A stretch of 64,000 nt of DNA from Chaenocephalus aceratus (taxonomy: Eukaryota > Chordata > Actinopteri > Perciformes > Channichthyidae), in NCBI GenBank assembly GCA_023974075.1, contig CM043800.1:32672952-32736951 (forward strand), in the 5' to 3' direction. The stretch's first letter is position 1, and every line of letters begins with the position of its first letter. The position numbers and the translations under genes are program-made. Shown piece after piece: positions 9,657 to 21,718 of the stretch. Under the pieces are notes generated by a model. The model saw only the letters and a list, made by a program, of their open reading frames with translations. It did not search any database and had not been told where the DNA came from.

Positions 9657-12600
9657 AATGGTACATTAATTAAATAGTTTTCAGATTCTGTTTTCAGATC
9701 ATTCAAACAATGGCTGAATACTTGGCCTTAAGGACAGGCATTTCCACTGTTTTTTAAGAGATACATGTAAATAATCTGCGGCTAAATTAATAAAGGCCCA
9801 CCTTTTGTTGTTGTCATTTTCTGTTGTGCAACTGGATGAGTAATGTTCTACTCATAACAGCAGTATGACAATTTCAAGATTATCAGGGAAGTCATTTCTG
9901 TATATTTTATTTTATATATCAGACAACTTGCTCTAGACGTAACGCATGCTCTGCACATTTGTACAGTCCACTCATAGCATTTTAGGACGGACATGATCAT
10001 ATTGAACCACCACATATGATACTATTTCTCTGTATACTATTTTCTAGTGTGACATCTGCTTTCCCCCTCCGATTCTGACGTGACATCAGTCCAAACACTA
10101 CAAGATCTCACACAATTGCGCACACACTCCCAGACCACTGTGCTGAGGCCTTATGGAAGTCTTATTAATAGAGTGTATATGGAGTGTAATTAATGCAAAG
10201 CACTTTACGTGTGACAAGCAAGTCCTTGGTCTCGGTATTAAGCCTACATTGTTTCAGTGCTAACGAGAGGGCTCTCAGGGGAAGTGGCTCTCTTCTTCTT
10301 GTTTTCTCCCCCTGTCTTTGTCTTTATCCCCTCCTCATGATACTGGTGTCATGTAATCCTTGATAATGTCTCTGTAATATATGCCATCTTGGAGACGTTG
10401 GACAAGAGAATGTAATGTTGATCCACTTTTGGTTTGGGTGAAAGCAAAAGACCAATGTTGGACGGTCAATGACAGATTAATTGATAATTCCAATAATGGT
10501 TGCTGGTGGTTTTTAAAAAAACGTCAACCTCTTGGGAGTTTACATTTTACATTATTTACAACATTGTTAAACTGTAGATCAAATATGTATTTTTCCCATT
10601 GATCCACAGATTCATACTTATATATTTTAACGTGATCTGCAAAGTGATCTAAATTCATTCCAAATAAATAAAAACAAATGTTTCATTAAGTATTCAGCTG
10701 CTTTAATGGGATTCACAGAAATCATTGTTAGTGCTGCAAATTGGTTTTAAACGTATATCACCTGTATCTACACATATGTGTTACAAAGCAAAGCAAAACC
10801 ATTGCGTAGTTCAGTAATATTCCAGAGCAGCTTCACTAGGCCATGGCAAATATTCTGCAAGTCTTTCCTGGAGGGATCAACATGATTCTTTCAAAGGATA
10901 TTCCCCTCATTTGGTTTTTATTGATGTTAGAAGAGACCACTGTATTGAAAATGGTGTTCCAATCTGGCATCTGCCCTCCATCAGTGTCTATGTTCATAAA
11001 ACACATAATGGATTAGCATTCCTCGCATCCAATCCAATTCAAACATCTCCAACAGTTTCCTTCCTTGTTTTCGTCCGTCTTTTCGTCCGTCTTTTCTGGA
11101 CGGTGAGCCACCACTATTTCAATGTTTTTGTATTTAGTGACCTGAGCGGGGTATTCAACCACACATACGAGGCCCATTGTTGGCTGGTAAAGGCTGACGG
11201 CCGACACAGAGGCCTATTCCCCCCACATGCCTGCACACACATAATGGCTATTTCACAGCTCGTCTGGGGGTAATGGAGCCTGGCTGGGCCCGCCGAGATG
11301 GATCACCCCCAGATGGAGATGAAATGGGTGATCTGGCAGGATTGACGAGGCCTTGAGGTGCTTTTAGAAGACCCAGTGACCAAAGTAACACACCAAAACC
11401 TCCACCCTTCTTCATATAGCTCTGCACTTGATATGGGTTGTGTGGACTGGGTGGAGGGGAGGTGATGGGACATTCATTTGGAAGATGGTCTCTTTGTCAC
11501 AGGGTTAGGGTGAATGAGAGATGGATAGTGTGTGTGAAATATCTGTTGGGGCATTAACCCCCAGTTTCTGTGTCCATATTTCCATCTTTGTGTTCCTGTA
11601 TGTGTGTCTTTTGTACAACTGTGTGTTTTAGTAGAAGGGAACACAAAGTAAAAAACGAAACTGATATCGACCTGGAGCAATCACTCTAATCACCTACTCC
11701 GCGATCACACAGATGACCTGAAACACCCGCACATCCCACTCTTCTCCTTCAAACTCAACACAACCAAAACACAACATGACTGTGCTGGTATTTCGACTGG
11801 ACCTTTGAGGCGAGCAGCGGCTGAGGTTATAAATGGCGTGTGGTGGATAATGTCAATACTCTGTGATTGGACCGAGCCTGCTGAGTCGCTAAAGGTCAGC
11901 GAGGAGCACATTGCTGATTGTTTTCCAAAGACAGCCCATTGAAGTTTGTCTGATAGGGGTCATTTAGTTTAAGACAAGTTATCAGTCTGTGTCACTGATG
12001 CCCCCTCCTCTAGTAGTGCTGTTTAGGTGAAAATGAACGATTTTTGATCTAGCCTTGTGAGAAATTCTATTTCAACCTTTTTGGGGATTTCCAATAATTT
12101 AATTAATGTAAATTATTATCAGAATTAAAGAAAATGTTGAACATGTCTTTAAACTGTCACTGATATATGAACAGGCTGTTTATCATACTGCTTCCTGTCA
12201 AACTGATGGATTCATGTCATAGAGGTAATATATGATGTATCAATACACTTTGCTGCTGAGAAGAAGTTTGAGTTTTGTCATTGAGAAACAATCATGTTGT
12301 AAGGTAAAAGTGTGCAAAATGACCACTTTCGAGTATACAACTGTATATAATAGTTATATGTGTTAATACAATGGTTACCACTGAAATTCTGCACATTCAA
12401 ACATTGATACATAATGATAAGCTACCACATAGTATTGCATTCATGAATTTCTGTCACTATATTGTTGTGAATATATTAAGAAGACGTTTTGGCATCACCA
12501 ACTGACCAGTGCACCCAAACAAACAAACAATCATCAAAATATAAGCAAAAGTATTCAGGCACATTACATTTGAAGGTTTTTTAATTACTAATTTTCACAA

Positions 12601-12794
12601 GTTACAATCTATTACAGTAAGCAGTAAAGCTTTCAAGACCTCAAAATTAAAAGGTTGTCATTGTTTGAAACCAATATATTAAGATACACATCAAATGACA
12701 TTCACTAAAACATTTGTATAAAGAATTGAAGAACACAGAAATTAAATAAAAGCATCTTAGTAAAATTGTCTTTTATGCTTCTGCAACAAAAACA
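9657..12794. other. Unique non-coding DNA
   Basis: About 3.1 kb, AT-rich, without long frames or recognised repeats. Parts such as 10140-10210 and 11130-11340 look more complex (mixed GC, TTAATTA-type words) and might be conserved non-coding elements. Confidence 0.5.
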
Positions 12795-12830
12795 ATGTCC
12801 CAAATTGGGATCAATAAAGTACCATCTTAT
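12795..12830 (+). mobile_element. Possible LINE 3'-tail fragment
   Basis: CCCAAATTGGGATCAATAAAG is very close to the 3' end of several teleost non-LTR elements, which usually end in ATCAATAAAGT followed by a short tandem repeat. Only about 35 bp is recognisable, so the family is open and a chance match is possible. Confidence 0.4.
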
Positions 12831-13227
12831 CATTATGTTAATTGCTTACAAAAATGGCACAGCCAATTAGCCCCCCAAACAGATGAAACCCATGAGTACG
12901 TGTTTCCCAAATGAAACTAAATTGTGTATGGAGATGGTTAATATCGTCTTTTGTTGTGATTGAAAAAAGCCTATATTTTCCACACGGATCCCTTCATCTT
13001 AAAACCATTAAAGGCGCTTTAATCCCAGCTGTCTTAATGTCTATTTAAACACATACACCACTCCAAACACATGTATGCATGTATTATCATCTGCTAACCG
13101 AAGCTTTTAGGTCTAATTTCAGTGACAGAGTTCCTTTTGTGGTATATCTGGGAAAAGTGATCGAAAAAGCACAAGATGCAAATGTGGATATTAGCTATCC
13201 TATCCACCCACATCATTTGGAGGGTTG

Positions 13228-13250
13228 GTGTGTGTGTGTGTGTGTGTGTG
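13228..13250 (+). repeat. Short (TG)n repeat
   Basis: About 11 units. Confidence 0.9.
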
Positions 13251-16159
13251 CAAGGTGCGCTCACGACGCCCCTCGTCTCAGGGCCTCTTCAAAGGCATTG
13301 AGTGGTGCCCTTTGTGGCCCCCGCTCCCTCCCTTTTCTATCTCCCTCCTTTTGTCTTAGCGTTTCATATTTAATAGAGCTGGCTCACAAACAGAGCAGCG
13401 ATGGTACCTGAAGCTGAGGCGAAGGCCTACTGATGCCCGGGTGAAGTGTCTCTCTGTCTGCATCCGTCTCTCCCTCTGCCATGATCCTTTCAAGCGAATC
13501 TATGAGCAGCAGATCAAAGGGATCCACAATGATGTCCCCTTATTCTGTCGGGACGGCACGGTCGTTGAGACAGCCCCCCCCCTCCTCTCTGTGCACACAC
13601 TCACTTGCCCGCTTTCAAACAGGTGTCTTGACTGATAAGTGATACACATATGGAGTGGAGATGGAACACAAATAGAGTGCAGATCCTCTCTGTTGCCTTC
13701 ATCTCTGCTCTCCCTGCCCCAAATAGCATTTTGTCCTTAGTCCATCATTCTGTCTCTCTTATACCTTTTTAACCTGTAAGATAAATTAAATAACGAGAGT
13801 TCCTCCTTTTGTTCAGCTCATTTTGAAGGTAGGAGCTTGAAAAGGAAAAAAAACAGCCTCCCGTGTCTCATTCCTGCTCTGCTTCTTTCCTTAAGGTGAT
13901 GAGAGCCCATCGGCATCTGTCAAACTATCTGCCTGATTTTATAGCTGGCTTTCAATCACCTGCCTTGTGAAGAACAAGAACACATGTTCTATATTGATCA
14001 TCAATCAATGATCAATTAAGCAAGCCATTTGTCCAATTAGAGCAAGCGGTCCATCCAGACCATGGCTTATTTAGCTGTTTGATTGGAAGGGAGCTCAGGG
14101 AATGTATATGCTTGCATCATTGATCAGGAACAGGTCTTTAAACACTTATCTCATCCAAGTCCGATAGTGAGGCCATTCAGGTTGCTATCAAGGAAATCTG
14201 TTACCTATAACAGAAACCAAGCAGGTTTTTATAGGCTTTCAATCACTGCGCTTGATGATAAGACATTTGCTAGGACAGTTTTCTGTATTTGTTGAAGGAT
14301 GGGGCTGCGTGTTAGTCTGTTAGCCAAAGACGGGCCTAATATATGTTATTACATCAATTTCACTTTCACTTTTCCGGCTTTTAACTTCAAACAAAGTTAT
14401 CGGCTTTGAACATGTAATTGGTCTAATATGTCCATGGTTCTTGAGATGCAATGGAAACCCACACATTAATCAGAGGAAGTTCCTGTGTGTTTATATGTCT
14501 ATATTCTTTAGTTCCTTAGTCCCCCCCCCCCCACCCCCACACTACAGAGGGGGCGCTATTTCACCATCTTCACCCAACATGTTGAACCTCAAACCCTCTG
14601 AACCCTCCTTCTCCTCCTCCTGCCACTTCTTTTTGGTGAAGAGATTGTTTATTTGGGTCAAATAGTCAGTTATCTCAGGGAAAAGAAAAGGGGGCGATTT
14701 CCACCCCAGCCATCCCTTTTTCCCAAATCCTAACACTCCTGCTCTTTCTTTTCCACTTTTATTTCCCCCCCAAGCCCCTCCATTTTGGTTTTCAGCCATT
14801 TAACCAGTCAGCAACAATCAGAGCTGACAGAGCGACGGGAAACAATCGAGGCGGGGTCACCGGAGGGGTGACCTCAGAGGGCTGGGGGGTAGGGATCGAA
14901 GGGAGGCCCAGGCAAAAAAACCGCCACCCCAGTGCAGTGTCCCGCCTGGCTCTTTGTTACACTTTAACTCTCCTCTGCAGCCACCTCTCTCCGACAACCC
15001 CTCCACTCTCTTCTCCGTCCCTATCGCCTTCTCATTTGCTCCCCTCACACTCTTTTCTTGTCCCTCTTTGTGCTATGGCCCAGAGAGGGGGAACAGAGGG
15101 GGCAGAGAGCGATAAAGTGACTGACGGGCCACTTTTCCTCCCCATTTTTTCCGTCTTCCCTTTCTCTCTGACAGTGTCTGTGACTGCGTGACACTCGGCT
15201 TTCTGATTGACAGGGGGCGTGGAGTTGTGTGTATGTGTGCGTGCGTGTGTGTTCAGGATGGGGGGAAAGTGACTGTGTGTCTCTGTGCATGTCTGTCTGG
15301 ACGCGCTTTGGGGGGGGGGATTGTGCGATGGGAGATTCGAGGGGAGGAAGTGTAAGGGCGAAGAAGGAGTGTGGGGGGGGGGGTCATCCACTCATTCTCT
15401 AACCCTCTCCGTGACAGTTAGGAGGTTTCACACTTAGCTGCCCTTGCGTTTGTTTTGTCTGCGCGCCTCGACCAGGTTCCCACGTGAAAGTGCGCTCTCA
15501 CTGTCCTCGCGCTCATCTGACCGTTGGGCGTCCCAGCAGTCAGAACCAGAGCCGAGACGGACAAATACAGACACTGACAGCTGGGCCCGGGTCCTCAGAC
15601 ACGGACATGTAGCACCTCGGAGGGACTCCCTCTGGTTCCCATGCTAGGTGACCTCATCAGTTTGTTTACTTGGTTCTGAAGGACTAATTAAACCACACGC
15701 CATGTGTGGCTACAGCGTAATCACAAACAACGTCTCTTTTTCACGCATGGCTCGCTGATGAAATTATACCACATTTGAAACAATACTGAAATATATATAT
15801 TTGTGTACTTTTATCTAGGAAATGCTAAATGGCAAACCAATACTGCAAGCCTACATTTCTTTAAATTCATTTATTTTATTTCAAACAGTCTCACAGGTTA
15901 TGTCATGCTATTCTTGTGGTAATGTCTGGCAATTTGTTTAAATTAATCACAGTTATTCTAGGTATATTATTGCTTTATCTACTGGAAAATGTCAAACACA
16001 GTTGAGTTCATTCATTCAAATATCAAACTAATACACTGATACGCGTAATTAGAGGTCATGGGCTGGCAATTAAAACAGTATCCCTTGTTCTCACTGGGCT
16101 CAACACAAATGTATGATAATTTAATAATTTTGCCACTGGTGTCATATATGGATGATTGA

Positions 16160-16430
16160 TTAGAGATGGCGAAAAAAGGGTGGAGGCGAGTCGAAAAGAG
16201 GCAGAGTGGGAGGGAAATAAAGGGGGGAGCGATGGATGAATTAGTGACGGGACGGAGGGAGAACGAGAGGGAAGAAAGGAGAAAGGGGGAGGGAAAGAGG
16301 GGTTTGCATTCCTGGGTGATTCAGCACGGTAGACCCGCGTGAGGGAGGGATGGCGAGTGGATGGACAGAGGGTGGGATGGATGGATGGAGGGGCAGGGAG
16401 GGAGGGAGGGAGGGGAGGGAGGAGGGGTGA
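16160..16430 (+). other. Purine-rich strand-asymmetric region
   Basis: Long G+A excess on the plus strand. It includes an unbroken purine run at about 16265-16302, GGAT/GATG steps near 16375-16390 and GGGA steps near 16397-16430. Confidence 0.6.
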
Positions 16431-17308
16431 CGGGGCTCCCCTCTAGCAAGTGCGTCGACGGGGACAGATGGCGTCCCTCGGCGAACAGAGTGAGTCCCAG
16501 TTTTCACCTGCGGCCCCATGGGAAAATCCGCCTTCCTCACACATGCATCCATACAAGAGGCCCTGGAATGCTCCAGCCAACACTACAAGCGGATGAAGGA
16601 TGTACTCTGAGGAGTGGGGGAGGATGGAGACAGGAGGGAGGAAGGCAGAGAAGCGGGTCAATGGAATGGCGTTGTGGAATAGTCTGAGAAAAACTTTGAG
16701 GGAAGCAATGTGCAGAGGGGGAAAAAGCATGGAGGATTAGGAGATTGTGGAAAAGTAGAAATTGAAGGAAGATATAAGGAGGCAGTAAAAAAAAAAAATC
16801 AATAAGGGCAATGTTTGAAGAAAGGAAAGCAGCGGGGAAGCCTTCACACTGCGAAAACTATTTGACAGATACTTTCCGACAGACAGCGCAACACTCATTC
16901 AGATGCCTCTCGTTCTTTCTCTCCCCCCCTCTCTCTCCCTTTCCTTCCCTCCCTCCCTCCCGCCTCGGCCGTCAACCCCTTTCTCCCTGCCTTGTTTTTC
17001 TTTCCCCTCCTTGCCTTGTCTCTCCCTCTCTCTCACTCCCTGACTGTTGGGTGATACAGATGGTGCTTTTGAGGACTGTGAATGGGGTCAGGCCGGGTCG
17101 GGAGGGGAGGGGGGTGCAAGGGAGGACCAGACAATAATGTAACGATTCGGCCGGCCCCCGGACAGCAGGGCCGTGGAGGAGAGTGAAAGTAAACAATGGT
17201 CCGTCGCTGAGGGGGTCAGTGGGAGGGGAGAGGGGAAAGGGGTGTGCAAGGGGGGGGCAGTCTCCCAGGGTCTTACCGCGAGCCTCTGTTTGTTGGGTGG
17301 GGGCTGAA

Positions 17309-17310
<2 letters not shown>

Positions 17311-17381
<71 letters not shown>
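17311..17381 (+). repeat. (GT)n microsatellite
   Basis: Perfect GT repeat of about 35 units. Confidence 0.98.
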
Positions 17382-17382
<1 letters not shown>

Positions 17383-19222
17383 ATGTACGTGCACACAGGT
17401 TGGCTGCAGAGGGGTGAGGAGGCTGGAAGGTAGCAGCACGCCACTGTTGGCATGTGGTCCACATTTGCGAGTCTGTGTTTGGAAAACTCATTATTGCAAC
17501 AATCCTTTAGTCTACTGCTTTTGTTGTCTGCGAGATGTGCATCAACACACGGTCCGTTAATAGAGTTCAGCCTCCGTGCACTGTATAGCCGCCCACACAT
17601 CGGCCAATTTAAAGCTCCTGCCCATATCAAACATGCACATTTTATATTGTGTCTTCCAGTAATCATATGATAAATCTCAGACAAAATGTACTCTTAGAAG
17701 AATTGTCCTTAGAAACACTGAATACATCCACTCACTGTAGTAACAGTTGGGTTGATTAGAAGTAGTCTCGACACCACTTGTTAATTGTCACTAGTTTCCA
17801 ACAGATGTTTAAGTTTCCTTATGAGATGTTGTCAGCACATGAATGGTTAAGTTGTTCAACTTGCATTATGTTTTGAGACTTTTTTAAATACATGAACATA
17901 AAAAAGACAACACATGAAAAGAAGACGCAGACTATTTGAAGTACTTACAGTATCTCTCGACTAAATAATGCTAATATTCATATCTTTGTAGTGATACTAG
18001 ACATCAAGCCCCAATTTTAAATAGTTGAATTCAATCCTCAAAGCATTTTGTTAATTAGTTTCAGATCATTGTTCTGCATCCTGTAGGACTGTGTAGGTTA
18101 CCATCTGTGCACTGGCAGCATGTGCTGCAGAACAAATGAAGGGGATAGCAGAGTGTGACAGTTGACACATGGCTAAGCAGCGCTAAAGATGCCCCATTGA
18201 TCTAATTGACTGCAGAGGCAGGAATCAATGGCAGTGATCAGCAGGCCCCTGAAGTCAATAACTTGCACAATGCCTTAACTTCTTCAGCTGACCAGATGTT
18301 GGTCTCTCTTACTGAAGACACTGATTTGACCTCAGTGCTTCTGCTTGTTAATGAAATGCTGGACTCATATTCTTCCTATTAACACTTTGTTTAAATAAGT
18401 GCATACAATGTGAATCAGAACAGGTTTCTGATAAAAACCAAAAACACTTTGTATTTCTCTTTGGTTTGATTCTATCATGAAAGTCAAACCATCAGCTTTT
18501 TATATGAGCCCTCAAAACCTGAGAGAAACAGATTTAGCTAAAAGTCCCTCAATTATGTTAAAGTATACATTTTCACAAGTAACTTGGTTAAGCCAGTTGC
18601 ACGACAACATCCACCATGTTAATCTTATTTTCTGTTTGAGCCTTACAAAATAATGAGAAGGAAATATTTAATTATAATGTGTGACTTATCTGTGTCTGTC
18701 ACACACAGACTAACCTATATTGCAAAATAAAACACCTTGTACTACCATACAACTTCACTTAGACATAGATCTCATCGAGCTTCCTCTCATGGTTTTCCCT
18801 ACACTTTCCATCTGTGGCCTTTGATTGACAGCTGCTGAGAGGTGCAAAGGGACCGTCAGTGCAGAGATGAGAAGGCAGGCTGCAGGGGTCGAGTCCCCGG
18901 ACCCCGGGGGCTTGCCTCCTCCTCCACCTCTATGGCAGGCCGAGAGGCCCGAGCAGGGGCTGAGAGATGCTGATCGGAACGCTTCATTGTCCGTGAGGCC
19001 CTCACATGTCAGAGCTAAAAGTCAAACAGTGTTGTGACACGTTGTGGGAAGTGTAAGTGACAAACATTAATATACAATGTCCTCCGGCAAGGTGTGGACA
19101 AAAATACTTCATTGGTGCACCCATATGTCTCTGTGGCACATTTTCATGAGACACATGAGCAGACACACACACACACACTACAACAAAACCACTCTAAAGC
19201 TGTCCCTCTTTAGTAAAGATGA

Positions 19223-19225
<3 letters not shown>
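17382..19225. other. Unique non-coding DNA
   Basis: AT-rich, no recognised repeat. One region (18832-18990) has an acceptor-like lead-in and an open Pro-rich frame but no convincing support; see rejected items. Confidence 0.5.

Positions 19226-19305
<80 letters not shown>
19226..19305 (+). repeat. (TG)n microsatellite with one GG interruption
   Basis: TG repeat of about 80 bp broken once by TGG near 19274. Confidence 0.97.
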
Positions 19306-19307
<2 letters not shown>

Positions 19308-19866
19308 AGTGAGTGTTTGGGGGGGTTTAGCATTACACATCCTTAATATGACTACAATGTCAATGAAATCTGTTTAAAGTTAGCATTCATTGGAATTGTT
19401 TAAGGACCATGGAATTAGGATACTGTCAGGGTTAATGGCTATTGATCAGACAAGGAACACATCCACATCATATCCACGTCCCCAAATGTATAGCAAATTT
19501 ACAAAGTATCACAATTATTTCAGTTTATTTTGTGTCTTTACTTTGCCTTACGTTTGACCTGTAAGCCTCTCTGTCTCGACAGCACTGTTTTTCAGCTGGT
19601 TATCATTGAGTCTCATGCAGACTAACACAGTAAGGTAAATGTGTTTTCATGGGAACGTAGTGAATATTGCAAGGACTCCACTTGAAAACGTGGGCATGTG
19701 ATGTTGATCATCAACAAAAAAACAGATCACATAAGCCTTTTTCCTTGTGAGGAGAATAGAGAAAGTAAACTTTTAAGAATGTAATATTCAATGTCACAGG
19801 TTTTAAGGTAGCCCAGGCAAGATACAACGTTATTTAGCTGCATCACAATTAAACATTTCTTTAAAA
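19306..19866. other. Unique non-coding DNA
   Basis: Nothing recognised. Confidence 0.6.
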
Positions 19867-19923
19867 CCATCCATCCATCCATCCATCCATCCATCCATCC
19901 ATCCATCCATCCATCCATCCATC
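19867..19923 (+). repeat. (ATCC)n tail of the LINE
   Basis: About 14 units of ATCC on the plus strand, equal to GATG on the element's own strand. It directly abuts the 3' end of the LINE, so it is the element's tail and not an independent microsatellite. Confidence 0.92.
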
Positions 19924-19932
19924 TTCTCCCGC

Positions 19933-20395
19933 TTATCCGTGGTCGGGTCGCGGGGGTAGCAGTTCCAGCAGAGAGCCCCAAACTTTCTTTTCCCTGGCGA
20001 CATCAACCAGCTCTGACGGGGGGATCCCAAGGCGCTCCCAGGCCAGCGAAGAGATATAATCCCTCCACCTGGTCCTAGGTCTACCCCTTGGTCTCTTCCC
20101 AGCTGGACGTGCCTGGAACACCTCCCTAGGGAGGCGTCCAGGTGGCATCCTAACTAGGTGCCCGAACCACCTCAACTGGCTCCTTTCGACGCGAAGGAGG
20201 AGCGGTTCAACTCCGAGTCCCTCCCTGATGACCGAACTTCTCACCTTATCCCTAAGGGAGACACCAGCCACCCTGCGGAGAAAACCCATCTCGGCCGCTT
20301 GTATCCGCGATCTCGTTCTTTCGGTCATGACCCATCCTTCATGACCATAGGTGAGGGTAGGAAGGAAAATGGCCTTTGCCTTCTGGCTCAGCTTC
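19933..20395 (-). pseudogene. LINE ORF C-terminal fragment
   Basis: Fourth piece of the broken ORF, after the last frame change. It shows the conserved RTE C-terminal signature: MTERTRSRIQAAEMGFLRR, then [20 protein letters not shown] and [15 protein letters not shown], ending just before the GATG tail. It has no enzymatic motif of its own; the region is a conserved C-terminal part thought to help nucleic-acid binding, which is family knowledge rather than something visible here. Confidence 0.85.
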
Positions 20396-20745
20396 TTTTC
20401 GTCACAAAGGTGCGGTAAAGCGACTGCAGTACCGCTCCGATTCTCCGGCCCATCTCACGCTCCATTGTTCCCTCACTCGAGAACAAGACCCCGAGATACT
20501 TGAACTCCTTCACTTGGGGTAAGGACTCATTCCCTACTTGGAGTGGACAGTCCATCGGTTTCCTGCTGAGAACCATCGCCTCAGATTTGGAGGTGCTGAT
20601 CCTCATCCCAGCCGCTTCACACTCGGTTGCGAACCGATCCAGTGAGTGCTGAAGGTCGCAGACCGATGAAGCCATCAGAACCTCATCATCTGCAAAAAGC
20701 AGTGGTGCAATCCTTAGTCCACCGAACTGCAGACCCCCCTCCCAC
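20388..20745 (-). pseudogene. LINE RT fragment carrying the FADD motif
   Basis: Third reading frame of the same dead ORF. It opens with GGLQFGGLRIAPLLFADD; the catalytic Asp pair falls at about 20685-20696 and is intact as FADD (the RTE-type variant of the YADD box). It continues through an RT thumb-like segment (GMRISTSKSEAMVLSRK, then KEFKYLGVLF) and stops at 20388 after a further frame change near 20395. The continuation there (KKLSQKAK on to PTLTYGHE) looks shortened by several residues compared with the usual family pattern. Confidence 0.85.
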
Positions 20746-21718
20746 ACGACTACGCCTCGAAATCCGATCCATGTATATTACAAACAGGATTGGTGACAAA
20801 GCGCGTCCCTGGCGGAGGCCAACCCTCACCGGAAATGGGTCCGACTTACTGCCGAGGACCCGGACACAGCTCTCGCTTTAGGGAGTACAGAGATTGGATG
20901 GCCCTGAGTAGAGACCCCCTCACCCCATACTCCTGCAGCACCTCCCACAGTAACTCCCTGGGAACCCGGTCATACGCCTTCTCCAAGTCTACAAAACACA
21001 TGTAGACCGGATAAGCGTACTCCCAGGCCCCCTCCAGGATCCTTGCGAGAGTAAAAAGCTGATCCGTCGTTCCACGACCAGGACGGAATCCGCATTGTTC
21101 CTCCTCAATCTGAGGTTCGAAAATCGGCCTGACCCTCCTTTCGAGTACCTTAGAGTAGACTTTCCCGGGGAGGCTGAGTAGTGTGATGCCTCTGTAATTG
21201 GCACACATCCTCTGATCCCCCTTTTTGAAAAGGGGAACCACCACCCCGGTCTGCCACTCCTTCGGTACTGTTTCCGTTGATGTTGATGTCAACCATGACA
21301 GTCCCTCAACACCCAGAGCCTTCAGCATTTCCGGGCGGATCTCATCCACCCCCGGGGCTTTGCCACTGTGGAGTTGTTTGACGACCTCAGTGACCTCCCC
21401 CCGGGAGATTGGTGTTGATCCCCCGTCATACTCCAGCTCTGCCTCTAACATAGAGGGCGGAGTTGTCGGGTTCAGGAGTTCCTCAAAGTGTTCCTTCCAA
21501 CGCCCTAACACTCCATCAGTTGAGGTCAACAACGTCCCATCCTTACTGTACACAGCTTGGATGGTTCCCTGCTTCCTTCTCCTGAGGTGTCGGACAGTTT
21601 TCCAGAACAACTTTGGTGCCGCCCGAAAGTCCTTATCCATGTCTTCTCCGAACTTCTCCCACTCCCGCTGCTTTGCCTCGGCCACGGCTGAGGCTGCCTT
21701 CGGCCTGTACTTGCAACT
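20735..21718 (-). pseudogene. Reverse transcriptase fragment of the LINE (palm and fingers)
   Basis: Encoded the RNA-dependent DNA polymerase used for LINE copying at the target site. Reading from 21718 downward, visible blocks are KAPGVDEIRPEMLK (about 21320-21365), FKKGD followed by NYRGITLLS (about 21170-21236), GFRPGRGTTDQLF (about 21058-21100) and FVDLEKAYDRVPRELLW (about 20947-20999), the last carrying the first catalytic Asp motif. The frame breaks near 20872 after LYSL; the continuation (VGLRQG block, then SPILFVIYMD) is in another frame down to about 20740, where a second shift occurs in a G-rich run. A short stretch between SWLT and the ETVP block appears to be missing compared with the usual Rex3 pattern. 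The endonuclease domain is absent. Confidence 0.85.

Larger units (their letters stand above)
12831..17310. other. Non-coding DNA with C-runs and purine-rich stretches
   Basis: Contains a short TG repeat (13228-13250), a C-run (about 14519-14539), G-runs (15310-15319 and about 15371-15382), a somewhat GC-richer part (about 15430-15640) and a purine-rich region (16160-16430). Frames at 13085-13225 and 13500-13630 look mildly protein-like but lack support. No gene assigned. Confidence 0.5.

Noticed and set aside
13500..13618. Protein-like frame RIYEQQIKGIHNDVPLFCRDG after a CAAG acceptor-like site
   Set aside because: The acceptor AAG is weak, the tail of the frame is low in complexity and no good donor follows; a conserved non-coding element is as likely.
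18825..19037. Open frame of 70 codons with a Pro-rich centre after an acceptor-like sequence
   Set aside because: The acceptor pyrimidine tract is weak, the only donor-like site (GTGAGG at 18991) is poor, and the composition follows local GC content. Phase does not match any other candidate exon.
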